DNA of 13,508 nucleotides from Gordonia sp. UBA5067 (GCF_002414845.1 NZ_DIAX01000042.1:33783-47290); one strand, 5' to 3'. Counted from the stretch's first letter, positions 6,573 through 13,508 are shown. Numbers and translations are program-made. Notes: generated by a model from the letters alone, not told the origin.

Positions 6573-7259
6573 ATGGCGGTCATCCTGATGCGACACGGTC
6601 GCTCCACGGCGAACACCGACTTGGTGCTCGCCGGGCGGACGCCCGGGGTTGCGCTCGACGAGGTCGGGCGCGCGCAGGCGGCGGAGCTCGCCCAGCGCCT
6701 CGGTGAGCGTGCGGCCGACGTCGTCGCCGTTGCGCGGTCCCCGCTCCAGCGGTGCGCCGAGACGGTCGCACCCTTGGTCGCCGCGCTCACCGGGGTGCCC
6801 GAGATCGTGGTGGATGCGCTCGCCGAGGTCGACTACGGCGATTGGACCAATCGGCCGCTCGCCGAACTGGCCAAGGAGCCGCTGTGGAAGACCGTGCAGC
6901 GCCAGCCGTCGGCCGCCGTCTTCCCGGGCGGGGAGGCGATGGCGGCGATGGCGGCCCGCGCCGTCGCCGCGGTGCGCGAACTCGACGCGCGGTTTGCCGG
7001 CGACGACGGGGCGAACCTGTGGGTGGCATGCACGCACGGCGACGTCATCAAAGCCGTCATCGCCGATGCCATGGGGCTGCACCTCGACGGCTTTCAGCGC
7101 ATCGTGGTCGAGCCGGCGTCGCTCTCGGTGATTCGCTATCACCCGCGCCAGACCGTCGTGCACACCGTGAACAACACCGCGCGATTGTCACTGCCGGTGT
7201 CCGGTGCGGCGCTGACCGGCGCGGCAGTGGGCGGTGCGACGGGGGCTGGGAGTCACTGA
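6573..7259 (+). CDS. Histidine phosphatase superfamily protein (MSMEG_4193 / Rv2135c type)
   Basis: This 228-residue cytoplasmic protein of the phosphoglycerate mutase-like superfamily is often labelled a probable phosphomutase. The catalytic core is complete: MRHG at 6-9 with H8 as the phospho-accepting His; RSPLQR at 55-60 supplying phosphate-binding Arg; E85 in LAEVDYGDW as likely proton donor; and the second catalytic His, H155, in CTHGDV. The C-terminal tail (about 200-228) is Gly/Ala-rich and low-complexity. The substrate is unknown; the presence of E85 suits a phosphatase or a mutase. ATG at 6573 is set by the leaderless promoter. The stop overlaps the start of the DUF3090 gene by one base (TGATG), so the two are almost certainly cotranscribed. 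The same gene order is found in M. tuberculosis (Rv2135c-Rv2134c-Rv2133c). Confidence 0.9.
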   Translation: MAVILMRHGRSTANTDLVLAGRTPGVALDEVGRAQAAELAQRLGERAADVVAVARSPLQRCAETVAPLVAALTGVPEIVVDALAEVDYGDWTNRPLAELAKEPLWKTVQRQPSAAVFPGGEAMAAMAARAVAAVRELDARFAGDDGANLWVACTHGDVIKAVIADAMGLHLDGFQRIVVEPASLSVIRYHPRQTVVHTVNNTARLSLPVSGAALTGAAVGGATGAGSH

Positions 7260-7873
7260 TGCCGCGTGCCATCCACGTGTTCCGCACACCCGACCGCTTC
7301 ATCTCGGGCACAGTCGGGGAGCCGGGCGACCGCACGTTCTATGTGCAGGCCGTCCACGCGAGCCGGGTGGTCTCCGTCCTGGTTGAGAAGCAACAGGTGG
7401 CGATCCTCGCCGATCGCATCGATGCGCTTCTCGACGAGGTGGCCCGGCGGTTCGGCACGCCCATCCCGCCGGCGACCGGGGCGGTCGACGACGTCGGCCC
7501 GCTCGTTACCCCGGTCGATGCCGAGTTCCGCGTCGGCACGATGGGGCTGGGTTGGGATGCCAACGAGAATTCGGTGGTCGTCGAATTGCTCGCGGCCACC
7601 GATGAGTCCCTAGATGAGAGCATCGTGCTCGACGATCGTGATGACGGCCCGGATGCGCTGCGCGTATTCCTGACCACCGATGAGGCGCGGAGCTTCGCGG
7701 CCCGGGCCGAGGCGATCGTTTCGGCCGGCCGGGCGGTATGTCCGCTGTGCGCGGAGCCGCTCGACCCGCAGGGGCACCTGTGCGTGCGCACCAACGGTTA
7801 CAAACGTGAGCCCCTGTCGCTGGAGCCCTACGACTTCGACGGCGATGGTGGCGCCGGCGACGATCCGGGCTAG
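7259..7873 (+). CDS. DUF3090 family protein (actinobacterial, unknown function)
   Basis: This 204-residue protein begins MPRAIHVFRTPDRFISGTVGEPGDRTFYVQA, the N-terminal signature I recognise for DUF3090 (Rv2134c). It reads as a mixed alpha/beta cytoplasmic protein. Residues 161-180 carry CPLC and a further Cys in GHLCVRTNGY; these three cysteines and the nearby His resemble a zinc site. The tail after 190 is acidic and Gly-rich. The start overlaps the histidine phosphatase stop by one base (translational coupling), and the next gene starts 3 bp after the stop, so it sits in the middle of a tight three-gene unit. No function is known. Conserved linkage with a phosphatase and a kinase-like protein suggests a shared pathway, but that is inference. 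Confidence 0.9.
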   Translation: MPRAIHVFRTPDRFISGTVGEPGDRTFYVQAVHASRVVSVLVEKQQVAILADRIDALLDEVARRFGTPIPPATGAVDDVGPLVTPVDAEFRVGTMGLGWDANENSVVVELLAATDESLDESIVLDDRDDGPDALRVFLTTDEARSFAARAEAIVSAGRAVCPLCAEPLDPQGHLCVRTNGYKREPLSLEPYDFDGDGGAGDDPG

Positions 7874-7876
7874 CCG

Positions 7877-8701
7877 ATGAGCGAGACTACCGACGACGGC
7901 GTGGCCGGCGCCCTGGCCGATGGGGAGCTGACGATCCTCGGCCGCATCCCGCATGCGAGCAACGTCACCCTCGTGGCCACGGTGCGCGCGGCGGACGGGG
8001 CGCAGGTCCGCTGCGTCTACAAACCGGTCAGCGGGGAGGCGCCGTTATGGGACTTCCCGGACGGCACACTTGCGGGGCGGGAGGTGGCTGCTCGCCTGGT
8101 GTGCGCCGATCTTGGGTGGGAAACGGTGCCGGACACGGTGTTTCGCCAGGACGGGCCACTCGGTGCGGGCATGGTCCAGCGATGGGTCGACATCGTCGAC
8201 CAGGCGGACGCGCCGTCGCCGGAGCTGGTGGACCTGTGCGGCCCGGACTCGGTGGTGGCGGGCTACCTGCCGGTGGTTACGGGATTCGACGGTCGCGGCG
8301 ACGAGGTGGTCCTGGTCCACGCGGATGACCCGCGGCTGCAGCGCATGGCGGTGCTCGACATCCTGCTCAACAACGCCGATCGCAAGGGCGGTCACATCCT
8401 GGCCGGCGCGGACGGGGTGGTGTACGGCATCGACCATGGGATCTGCCTGCACCGGGAGGATAAGCTGCGAACCGTGCTCTGGGGCTGGGCGGGCGCCGAG
8501 ATCCCGGGCGGGCTCGTCGTGGATGTCGATGCCTTCGCCACCCGGCTGACCGAGGTCGACGGCGAACTCGTCGCCGGACTGGGCGAACTGGTCGCCCCGG
8601 ACGAGATCATCGCGCTGCTGGCCCGGGCGCGGCGACTCGTCGACGACCCGGTGCTACCGGCGCCGCCCGCGCACCGGCCGATCCCCTGGCCGCCATTCTG
8701 A
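7877..8701 (+). CDS. SCO1664-family protein, PI3/PI4-kinase-like fold (Rv2133c type)
   Basis: This 274-residue cytoplasmic protein of an actinobacterial family of unknown function shows kinase-like landmarks. There is a possible ATP-binding Lys in CVYKPVSGE (K49), a catalytic-loop-like segment LLNNADRKGGH at 163-173 (N165, N166, D168), and a metal-binding-like YGIDHGICLH at 183-192 (D186), echoing the N-x-D-R and D-H-G motifs of phosphatidylinositol-kinase-like and HipA-like kinases. The segment GYLPVVTGF and the C-terminal PIPWPPF also look conserved. The start ATG is 3 bp after the DUF3090 stop. Kinase activity is inferred from the motifs; the substrate is unknown. In M. tuberculosis, as I recall, cysQ separates this gene from mshC; here mshC follows directly after 71 bp. 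Confidence 0.87.
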   Translation: MSETTDDGVAGALADGELTILGRIPHASNVTLVATVRAADGAQVRCVYKPVSGEAPLWDFPDGTLAGREVAARLVCADLGWETVPDTVFRQDGPLGAGMVQRWVDIVDQADAPSPELVDLCGPDSVVAGYLPVVTGFDGRGDEVVLVHADDPRLQRMAVLDILLNNADRKGGHILAGADGVVYGIDHGICLHREDKLRTVLWGWAGAEIPGGLVVDVDAFATRLTEVDGELVAGLGELVAPDEIIALLARARRLVDDPVLPAPPAHRPIPWPPF

Positions 8702-8760
8702 GCCCGTCGCGGCCGGCCCACCGTTCCGAGGGCGCCCGATTCGACTCCGGTTGGGGCACC

Positions 8761-8766
8761 TAAGCT
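8761..8766 (+). promoter_or_regulatory. -10 element for a leaderless mshC mRNA (TAAGCT)
   Basis: TAAGCT fits TANNNT and ends 6 nt before the ATG at 8773. No ribosome binding site lies between. mshC therefore probably has its own promoter in the 71-bp gap after the SCO1664-family gene. Confidence 0.55.
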
Positions 8767-8772
8767 GGCGGC

Positions 8773-10014
8773 ATGCAGTCGTGGTCTTCGCCGGTCGTTC
8801 CCGAACTCGTCGGCGGACCGCCCGCCCTCCGCCTGTACGACACCTCGGCCCGTCAGGTGCTGCCCGTCGCGCCCGGCCCGGTGGCGACGATGTACGTGTG
8901 CGGCATCACGCCGTACGACGCGACCCACCTCGGCCATGCTGCCACGTACGTCACCTTCGACCTCATCAACCGGCTGCTGCGCGACGCCGGGCATGACGTC
9001 CACTATGTGCAGAACGTCACCGATGTCGACGACCCACTGTTCGAGCGCGCCGAGCGCGACGGGGTGGACTGGCGCGATCTGGGCGCGCGCGAGACAGCAT
9101 TGTTCCGCGACGACATGACCGGCCTCCGGGTGCTGCCGCCCGCGCAGTACGTGGGCGCGATTGAATCGGTCGACGAGGTCGTCGAAATGGTTGGGAGCCT
9201 GCTGGCGACGGGTGCGGCCTACATCGTCGACGATGCCGAATATCCCGACGTCTACCACCGGATTGATGCGACCGAGCAGTTCGGCTACGAATCCGGGTAC
9301 GACCGTCCGGCGATGGAACAGTTCTTCGCCGAGCGCGGTGGCGATCCCGACCGCCCCGGGAAGCGGGACCGTCTCGACGCCTTGCTCTGGCGGGCCCGGC
9401 GCGATGGCGAACCGTCCTGGCCGGCGCCGTTCGGGGCCGGTCGGCCGGGCTGGCACGTCGAGTGCTCGGCGATTGCGCTGAACCGGCTCGGAGTGGGATT
9501 CGACATTCAGGGCGGCGGCACCGACCTGATCTTCCCGCACCACGAGTACTCCGCCGCCCACGGGGAGGCATTGACCGGTGCGCGACGGTTCGCCCGGCAC
9601 TATGTACACGCCGGAATGGTGGGTCTCGACGGCGAAAAGATGTCGAAGAGCCTGGGCAATCTGGTCTTCGTGCACAAGTTGAGGGAGTCCGGTGTCGACC
9701 CCGGTGCGGTCCGCCTGGCGCTGGCCACCGAGCACTACCGTGCCGACCGCATGTGGACCGACGCGGTGCTGACCGAGGGGGTGCACCGGCTGGGCCGCTG
9801 GCGCGCCGCGGTGGCGCGGGGCACCGGTCCGGCCGCCGCGCCGGTCATCGACCGCGTTCGTGCGCATCTGGCCGACGACCTCGACACCCCCAGGGCTCTT
9901 GCCGCCGTCGACGGCTGGGTCGCCGACGCCGCACTCGGCCTGGGCAACGACAGTGCCGCAGCGCAGGATATGGCGACCGCGGTCGACGCACTCCTCGGCG
10001 TCGACCTGCGCTAA
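8773..10014 (+). CDS. mshC: L-cysteine:1D-myo-inositol 2-amino-2-deoxy-alpha-D-glucopyranoside ligase (mycothiol synthesis)
   Basis: MshC joins cysteine to GlcN-Ins using ATP, the penultimate step of mycothiol synthesis, in the cytoplasm. This 413-residue protein descends from cysteinyl-tRNA synthetase and has the full set of marks. C43 in [14 protein letters not shown]231 in [10 protein letters not shown] and H256 in FPHHEYS are the zinc/cysteine-binding residues. THLGHAATY at 51-59 is the HIGH-like adenylate motif, and KMSKS is at 289-293. Length equals typical MshC (about 412) and is shorter than true CysS, which carries a tRNA anticodon-binding domain. The opening [14 protein letters not shown] is characteristic. 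ATG at 8773 is set by the leaderless promoter just upstream. The stop codon TAA doubles as the first half of the -10 hexamer for the next gene. Confidence 0.97.
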   Translation: MQSWSSPVVPELVGGPPALRLYDTSARQVLPVAPGPVATMYVCGITPYDATHLGHAATYVTFDLINRLLRDAGHDVHYVQNVTDVDDPLFERAERDGVDWRDLGARETALFRDDMTGLRVLPPAQYVGAIESVDEVVEMVGSLLATGAAYIVDDAEYPDVYHRIDATEQFGYESGYDRPAMEQFFAERGGDPDRPGKRDRLDALLWRARRDGEPSWPAPFGAGRPGWHVECSAIALNRLGVGFDIQGGGTDLIFPHHEYSAAHGEALTGARRFARHYVHAGMVGLDGEKMSKSLGNLVFVHKLRESGVDPGAVRLALATEHYRADRMWTDAVLTEGVHRLGRWRAAVARGTGPAAAPVIDRVRAHLADDLDTPRALAAVDGWVADAALGLGNDSAAAQDMATAVDALLGVDLR

Positions 10015-10017
10015 AGT
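10012..10017 (+). promoter_or_regulatory. -10 element (TAAAGT) containing the mshC stop codon
   Basis: TAAAGT fits TANNNT and is followed by 7 nt and then GTG at 10025. The first three bases are the mshC TAA stop. No ribosome binding site lies between, so the downstream 102-aa gene is probably made from a leaderless mRNA. Confidence 0.5.
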
Positions 10018-10024
10018 CCCCAAC

Positions 10025-10333
10025 GTGGCACAGGAGAAGCAGATCCCGTCCGACACCGTCGACGGTGTGTGGACGGTCGTGACCCGAACCTCGACCTATC
10101 TCCTGGACTTCGGCGAGATGACGCTGCTGCGCGCCCCCGGCGTCGGCGGCAGTGGTGGCGGGGCCTGGGAGGTCAGCGAGTTGCGTCGCGATTCCGAGGA
10201 CATCCCGCTCCTCGGCGTCAAGGTGTGCGAGGTGGGGTCGTCGGCGCAGTTCTGGGTGCGCGCCATCGAGGATCCGGACGTGCGCACGTGGCGCATCACC
10301 ACGCCGGTCGTCTCGATCGAGCGAATCGGCTGA
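10025..10333 (+). CDS. Hypothetical protein, 102 aa, unrecognised
   Basis: I do not recognise this family. The protein has no signal peptide or membrane helix. It alternates short hydrophobic and polar stretches (VWTVVTRTSTYLLDF, MTLLRAP, WEVSELRRD, LLGVKVCEVG, AQFWVRAI, TWRITTPVVSIERIG), suggesting an all-beta fold, with a Gly-rich loop GVGGSGGGA in the middle and one Cys. It has strong actinobacterial third-position GC bias. Other reading frames here give Arg/Pro-rich nonsense, which supports this frame. The start is GTG at 10025 with no ribosome binding site but a well-placed -10 hexamer, implying leaderless translation. It follows mshC by 10 bp and converges on the PAC2 gene with a 15-bp gap. 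A role with mshC is possible but unsupported. Confidence 0.75.
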   Translation: MAQEKQIPSDTVDGVWTVVTRTSTYLLDFGEMTLLRAPGVGGSGGGAWEVSELRRDSEDIPLLGVKVCEVGSSAQFWVRAIEDPDVRTWRITTPVVSIERIG

Positions 10334-10341
10334 TCGACGGA

Positions 10342-10356
10342 CCGGCCCTCAGCCGG
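10342..10356. terminator. Small GC hairpin at a convergent gene end, possible bidirectional terminator
   Basis: CCGGC (10342-10346) and GCCGG (10352-10356) enclose a 5-nt loop, at the junction of the 102-aa gene and the end of the PAC2 gene. The stem overlaps the last codons of the PAC2 gene, and there is no T-tract on either side. Confidence 0.25.
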
Positions 10357-11221
10357 ACCCGGTGTCGCGTCGACGCAAGTAGCGCTCGAAGTCTGCGGCG
10401 AGCTGTTCGCCGTCGATTTCTCGAAGCGCATCGGGATCGGTGGATGTCGCGTCGTCATTGACCTCGAGTTGCCGGATGTAGGCCGACATCTCTTCGTCGT
10501 CCGCGGTCATCTCATCAACCGTCTCTTCCCAGGCGGTGACCCGCGTCGGCAGCTGATCCATCGGAATCTCCAGGTCGAGAATCTCCTCGAGCCTGCGCAA
10601 CAGCGCCAGTGTCGCCTTCGGATTGGGCGACGAGGAGATGTAGTGGGGAACCGCGGCCCACAACGACACCGACGGGATGCCATCGGTGACCAGGCGGTCC
10701 TGCAGGACACTGGTGATGCCGGCAGGTCCCTGATACTGCGACTCGGTCAGCCGATAGCGCTTGGCCGCTTCACTGCTGTATGCCGAACCGGTGACCGGCA
10801 CCGGGCGCGTGTGGGCTGTGTCGGCCATCAGTGAACCGAGCATTACGGCCGACGTGACGCCGGCGGCCTGCGCGATGCCGGCGATCTCGGCGACGAACGC
10901 GCGCCAGCGGAAGTTCGGCTCGACGCCGCGAACCAGTAGCAGGTCGTGGTCGGCGCCAGGTGGGGAGCAGTACGAGAACGTGGTCGTCGGCCACTCCATG
11001 TGGCGGTTTACGCCGTCGATCAAGCGCACGGTCGGACGGTTCACCTGGAAGTCGTAGTAGTCGTCCGGGACCATTTCGCGGACCTGCTCGGCGTTCCAGA
11101 ACAACTCCAAGTGCTCGATCGACGTGGTCGCCGCCTCGCCGGCATCGTTCCAGCCCTCGAACGCGGCCACCAGCACGGGATCGCGCAATTCGGACAGGGG
11201 TTTGGGGTGGTCGGCGGTCAT
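10349..11221 (-). CDS. PAC2 family protein (Rv2125 type)
   Basis: This 290-residue cytoplasmic protein opens with LRDPVLVAAFEGWNDAGEAATTSIEHL, the PAC2 family N-terminus. YCSPPGADHDLLLVRGVEPNFRWRAF, VTSAVMLGSLMADTAHTRPVPVTGSA, and the core segments GPAGITSVLQ and AAVPHYISSSPNPKATLALLRRLEEIL follow. The C-terminal part (about 225-290) is acidic and helical and ends in Arg-rich FERYLRRRDTGSG. PAC2 is named after the eukaryotic proteasome assembly chaperone. Actinobacterial members occur in proteasome-containing lineages, but a direct assembly role is not established and archaeal relatives also exist. It is divergent from metH across 50 bp. ATG at 11221 is set by a leaderless -10 hexamer. Confidence 0.92.
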   Translation of the reverse strand: MTADHPKPLSELRDPVLVAAFEGWNDAGEAATTSIEHLELFWNAEQVREMVPDDYYDFQVNRPTVRLIDGVNRHMEWPTTTFSYCSPPGADHDLLLVRGVEPNFRWRAFVAEIAGIAQAAGVTSAVMLGSLMADTAHTRPVPVTGSAYSSEAAKRYRLTESQYQGPAGITSVLQDRLVTDGIPSVSLWAAVPHYISSSPNPKATLALLRRLEEILDLEIPMDQLPTRVTAWEETVDEMTADDEEMSAYIRQLEVNDDATSTDPDALREIDGEQLAADFERYLRRRDTGSG

Positions 11222-11227
11222 GGACCA

Positions 11228-11233
11228 AGCCTA
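11228..11233 (-). promoter_or_regulatory. -10 element for a leaderless PAC2 mRNA (TAGGCT)
   Basis: On the minus strand TAGGCT ends 6 nt before the ATG at 11221, with no ribosome binding site between. It lies back to back with the metH promoter. Confidence 0.55.
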
Positions 11234-11258
11234 CGGCTGAACGCCGCGGGCGGGCGAA

Positions 11259-11264
11259 TACTCT
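11259..11264 (+). promoter_or_regulatory. -10 element for a leaderless metH mRNA (TACTCT)
   Basis: TACTCT fits TANNNT and ends exactly 7 nt before the ATG at 11272. The interval reads GGAGGAC; its GGAGGA resembles a Shine-Dalgarno but is only 1 nt from the ATG, too close to work as one, and would lie upstream of the predicted transcription start. Confidence 0.5.
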
Positions 11265-11271
11265 GGAGGAC

Positions 11272-13508
11272 ATGAATTCCGCGTCGCCTGCTGCCCTGAA
11301 CTATGACTCGACGCTGCTGTCGGCCATGTCGCGGCGGGTATTGATCGGTGACGGCGCGATGGGAACGATGCTGCAGGACGCGGAGTTGACCCTCGATGAC
11401 TTCCTGGGTCTCGAAGGCTGCAACGAGATTCTGAACGAGACCCGGCCCGACGTTCTCGCCGGGATCCACCGGGCGTACTTCGAGGCCGGTGCCGACCTGG
11501 TCGAGACGAACACCTTCGGTTGCAACCAATCAAATCTCGGCGACTACGACATCGCCGACCGCATCACCGATCTGGCCTACCGGGGAACGGCGATCGCGCG
11601 GGGCGTCGCCGATGAGATGGGGCGTTCGGCCGACGGCACGGAGCGCTTCGTGGTCGGGTCGATGGGGCCCGGTACCAAACTGCCCAGCCTGGGGCACACC
11701 ACTTTCGCCGAGTTGCGCAGCGCCTATCAGAAGTGCGCCGTCGGGATGCTCGACGGCGGCGCCGACGGCATCCTCATCGAAACCGCGCAGGATCTGCTTC
11801 AGGTCAAGGCCGCCGTCGTCGGATCGCGGCGGGCGATGGCCGACCGGGGCCGCCATCTCCCCATCCTGGTGCACGTCACCGTGGAGACCACCGGCACCAT
11901 GCTGCTGGGATCGGAAATCGGTGCGGCACTCACCGCCCTCGAGCCGCTGGGTATCGACGTCATCGGGCTGAACTGCGCAACCGGTCCCGCCGAGATGAGT
12001 GAACACCTGCGCTATCTCTCCCGGCACGCGCGCATCCCGGTCTCGGTGATGCCCAACGCGGGGCTGCCGATTCTCGGCCCAAACGGGGCGGAGTACCCGC
12101 TGACCGCGCCCGAGTTGGCCGTCGCGCTGACCGGCTTCGTCACCGACTATGGACTGTCGATGGTCGGCGGCTGCTGCGGAACCACGCCCGAACACATCCG
12201 GCAAGTCGCCGAGGCCGTCGCGCAGGTGCCGCGCGCGCCGCGGGACCCGGAGCATGAATCGGCCACCTCCTCGCTGTACACGTCGGTGCCGTTCAACCAG
12301 GACGCCAGCTTCTTGGTGATCGGGGAGCGGACCAATTCCAACGGCTCCAAAGGCTTCCGCGACGCGATGATCGCGCAGGACTACCAGCACTGCCTCGACG
12401 TCGCCAAGGAGCAGACCCGAGACGGCGCACACATGCTCGACCTCAACGTCGACTATGTCGGGCGTGACGGAGCGCTGGACATGGCGGCCCTCGCGACGCG
12501 GTTCGCGACATCGTCGACGCTGCCAATGATGATCGACTCGACCGAGCCGGAGGTGATCCGCGCCGGACTCGAAGCGCTCGGCGGACGCAGTGCCGTCAAC
12601 TCGGTGAACTTCGAAGACGGGGACGGGCCCGGCTCCCGGTATCAGCGGATCATGGAACTCGTCGTGGAGCACGGCGCCGCCGTCGTCGCGCTGACCATCG
12701 ACGAGCAGGGGCAGGCGCGCACCGCCGACCACAAGGTCGCCATCGCCGAGCGGCTGATCACCGATCTGTCGTCGAACTGGGGGCTGGCCGAAGAGGACAT
12801 CATCGTCGATGCCTTGACGTTCCCCATCTCCACCGGTCAGGAGGAGGTGCGCCGCGACGGCATCGAGACGATCGAGGCGATTCGCCGGCTGAAGGCGGCG
12901 CATCCGGCGCTCCACTTCACCCTGGGTATCTCGAACATCTCGTTCGGCCTGAACCCCGCCGCCCGGCAGGTACTGAACTCGGCATTCCTGCACGAGTGCG
13001 TGCAGGCCGGTTTGGATACCGCGATTGTGCACGCGTCGAAGATCCTGCCGATGGCCCGGATCCCCGACGAGCAGCGTGAGACCGCACTGGACCTCGTCTA
13101 CGACCGTCGTCGCGACGGATATGATCCGCTGCAGCGGCTGATGGAACTCTTCGAAGGGGTCTCCGCGGCGTCGGCGCGGGAGAGTCGTGCGGCCGAGTTG
13201 GCGGCGCTGCCGCTGTTCGAACGGCTCGAGCGGCGCATCATCGACGGGGAGCGGGCGGGACTAGAGCCTGATCTCGACGAGGCGATGACGCAGGTGCCGC
13301 CGCTGAAGATCATCAACGAGACGCTGCTGAACGGGATGAAGACCGTCGGCGAGCTATTCGGGTCGGGGCAGATGCAACTGCCTTTCGTGCTGCAATCGGC
13401 CGAAGTGATGAAGGCTGCGGTTGCCTACCTGGAACCGCACATGGAGGCGACCGACGATAGCGGTAAGGGCCGCATCGTGCTGGCGACGGTGAAGGGCGAC
13501 GTCCACGA
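11272..13508 (+). CDS. metH: Cobalamin-dependent methionine synthase MetH (partial; C-terminus beyond the right edge)
   Basis: MetH moves a methyl group from methyltetrahydrofolate to homocysteine through a cobalamin cofactor, making methionine in the cytoplasm. About 745 codons are visible without a stop. The homocysteine-binding barrel (about 20-325) has GDGAMGTMLQ near its start and zinc ligands C235 (LNCATGP) and C301/C302 (GGCCGTTP). The pterin-binding barrel starts near FLVIGERTNSNGSKGF (about 347) and includes HMLDLNVDYVGRDG and the MMIDSTEP strand. The four-helix cobalamin cap begins around 648 (LFERLERRIIDGE) and includes KIINETLLNGMKTVGELFG and QMQLPFVLQSAEVM. The window stops at ATVKGDVH; D743 and H745 begin the D-x-H-x-x-G motif whose His ligates cobalt. 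The rest of the cobalamin domain and the reactivation domain lie outside. ATG at 11272 is placed by the leaderless promoter. No cobalamin riboswitch fits in the 50-bp upstream gap. Confidence 0.97.
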   Translation, partial: MNSASPAALNYDSTLLSAMSRRVLIGDGAMGTMLQDAELTLDDFLGLEGCNEILNETRPDVLAGIHRAYFEAGADLVETNTFGCNQSNLGDYDIADRITDLAYRGTAIARGVADEMGRSADGTERFVVGSMGPGTKLPSLGHTTFAELRSAYQKCAVGMLDGGADGILIETAQDLLQVKAAVVGSRRAMADRGRHLPILVHVTVETTGTMLLGSEIGAALTALEPLGIDVIGLNCATGPAEMSEHLRYLSRHARIPVSVMPNAGLPILGPNGAEYPLTAPELAVALTGFVTDYGLSMVGGCCGTTPEHIRQVAEAVAQVPRAPRDPEHESATSSLYTSVPFNQDASFLVIGERTNSNGSKGFRDAMIAQDYQHCLDVAKEQTRDGAHMLDLNVDYVGRDGALDMAALATRFATSSTLPMMIDSTEPEVIRAGLEALGGRSAVNSVNFEDGDGPGSRYQRIMELVVEHGAAVVALTIDEQGQARTADHKVAIAERLITDLSSNWGLAEEDIIVDALTFPISTGQEEVRRDGIETIEAIRRLKAAHPALHFTLGISNISFGLNPAARQVLNSAFLHECVQAGLDTAIVHASKILPMARIPDEQRETALDLVYDRRRDGYDPLQRLMELFEGVSAASARESRAAELAALPLFERLERRIIDGERAGLEPDLDEAMTQVPPLKIINETLLNGMKTVGELFGSGQMQLPFVLQSAEVMKAAVAYLEPHMEATDDSGKGRIVLATVKGDVH

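Noticed and set aside
8773..10014. Cysteinyl-tRNA synthetase (cysS) instead of mshC
   Set aside because: The length (413 aa), the MQSWSSP opening, and the lack of a C-terminal anticodon-binding domain fit MshC and not CysS.
8392..10056. 554-codon minus-strand open frame
   Set aside because: It lies opposite mshC and the end of the SCO1664-family gene. High GC removes stop codons on the opposite strand, and the translation has no family resemblance.
11265..11270. GGAGGA as the metH ribosome binding site
   Set aside because: It ends 1 nt before the ATG, too close for base pairing with 16S rRNA while the start codon is in the P site. A -10 hexamer at leaderless spacing explains the context better.
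11530..13032. 500-codon minus-strand open frame
   Set aside because: It is fully antisense to metH, whose plus-strand translation shows every MetH domain and zinc ligand.

Overview
The window looks like a core chromosomal segment from a high-GC mycolic-acid actinobacterium (order Mycobacteriales, most likely Gordonia or a close relative). The signs are strong GC bias at third codon positions, many GTG starts, a mycothiol biosynthesis gene (mshC), a polyphosphate glucokinase, a SigA with a long Lys/Ala-rich plus acidic N-terminus, and several small actinobacteria-only families. The genus is inferred from protein resemblance only. I see no tRNA, rRNA, CRISPR array, insertion sequence or prophage.

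Layout. (1) 1-3578: the 5' part of sigA (minus, cut by the left edge); ppgK (minus) upstream of it; a suhB-type inositol monophosphatase gene (plus), divergent from ppgK; cei, a membrane-anchored LytR_C protein (minus), convergent with suhB. (2) 3579-3957: a 379-bp gene-free stretch. It carries a near-consensus sigma-A promoter followed by about 220 nt of untranslated leader with hairpin potential and three evenly spaced GGCAAC boxes. (3) 3958-6502: a DUF4193 zinc-ribbon protein (plus); then convergently a DUF5703 protein and an LppL-like lipoprotein (both minus, overlapping); then uppP (plus), divergent from the lipoprotein. (4) 6573-10333: a plus-strand run of a histidine phosphatase, DUF3090, an SCO1664-family kinase-like protein, mshC and an unrecognised 102-aa protein. 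(5) 10349-13508: a PAC2-family gene (minus) divergent from metH (plus). metH is cut by the right edge at the cobalamin-binding Asp-x-His motif.

How the genes relate. Most are housekeeping: the primary sigma factor, polyphosphate-driven glucose phosphorylation, inositol phosphate hydrolysis (inositol feeds mycothiol and phosphatidylinositol), undecaprenyl carrier recycling, the cysteine ligation step of mycothiol synthesis, and methionine synthesis. From memory of the M. tuberculosis H37Rv map, the left half matches Rv2703-Rv2699c and the right half matches the Rv2138-Rv2124c neighbourhood. The join lies in the 28 bp between the DUF4193 and DUF5703 genes.

The most striking unexplained pattern is in transcription starts. 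Six genes (uppP, the histidine phosphatase, mshC, the 102-aa gene, the PAC2 gene and metH) have a TANNNT -10 hexamer ending 6-8 nt before the start codon, as expected for leaderless mRNAs; the lipoprotein gene may be a seventh. In one case the -10 hexamer contains the stop codon of the preceding gene. I found no clear case for a new defence or mobile system. The best candidates for new biology are the structured DUF4193 leader and the conserved histidine phosphatase/DUF3090/SCO1664-family cluster next to mshC.
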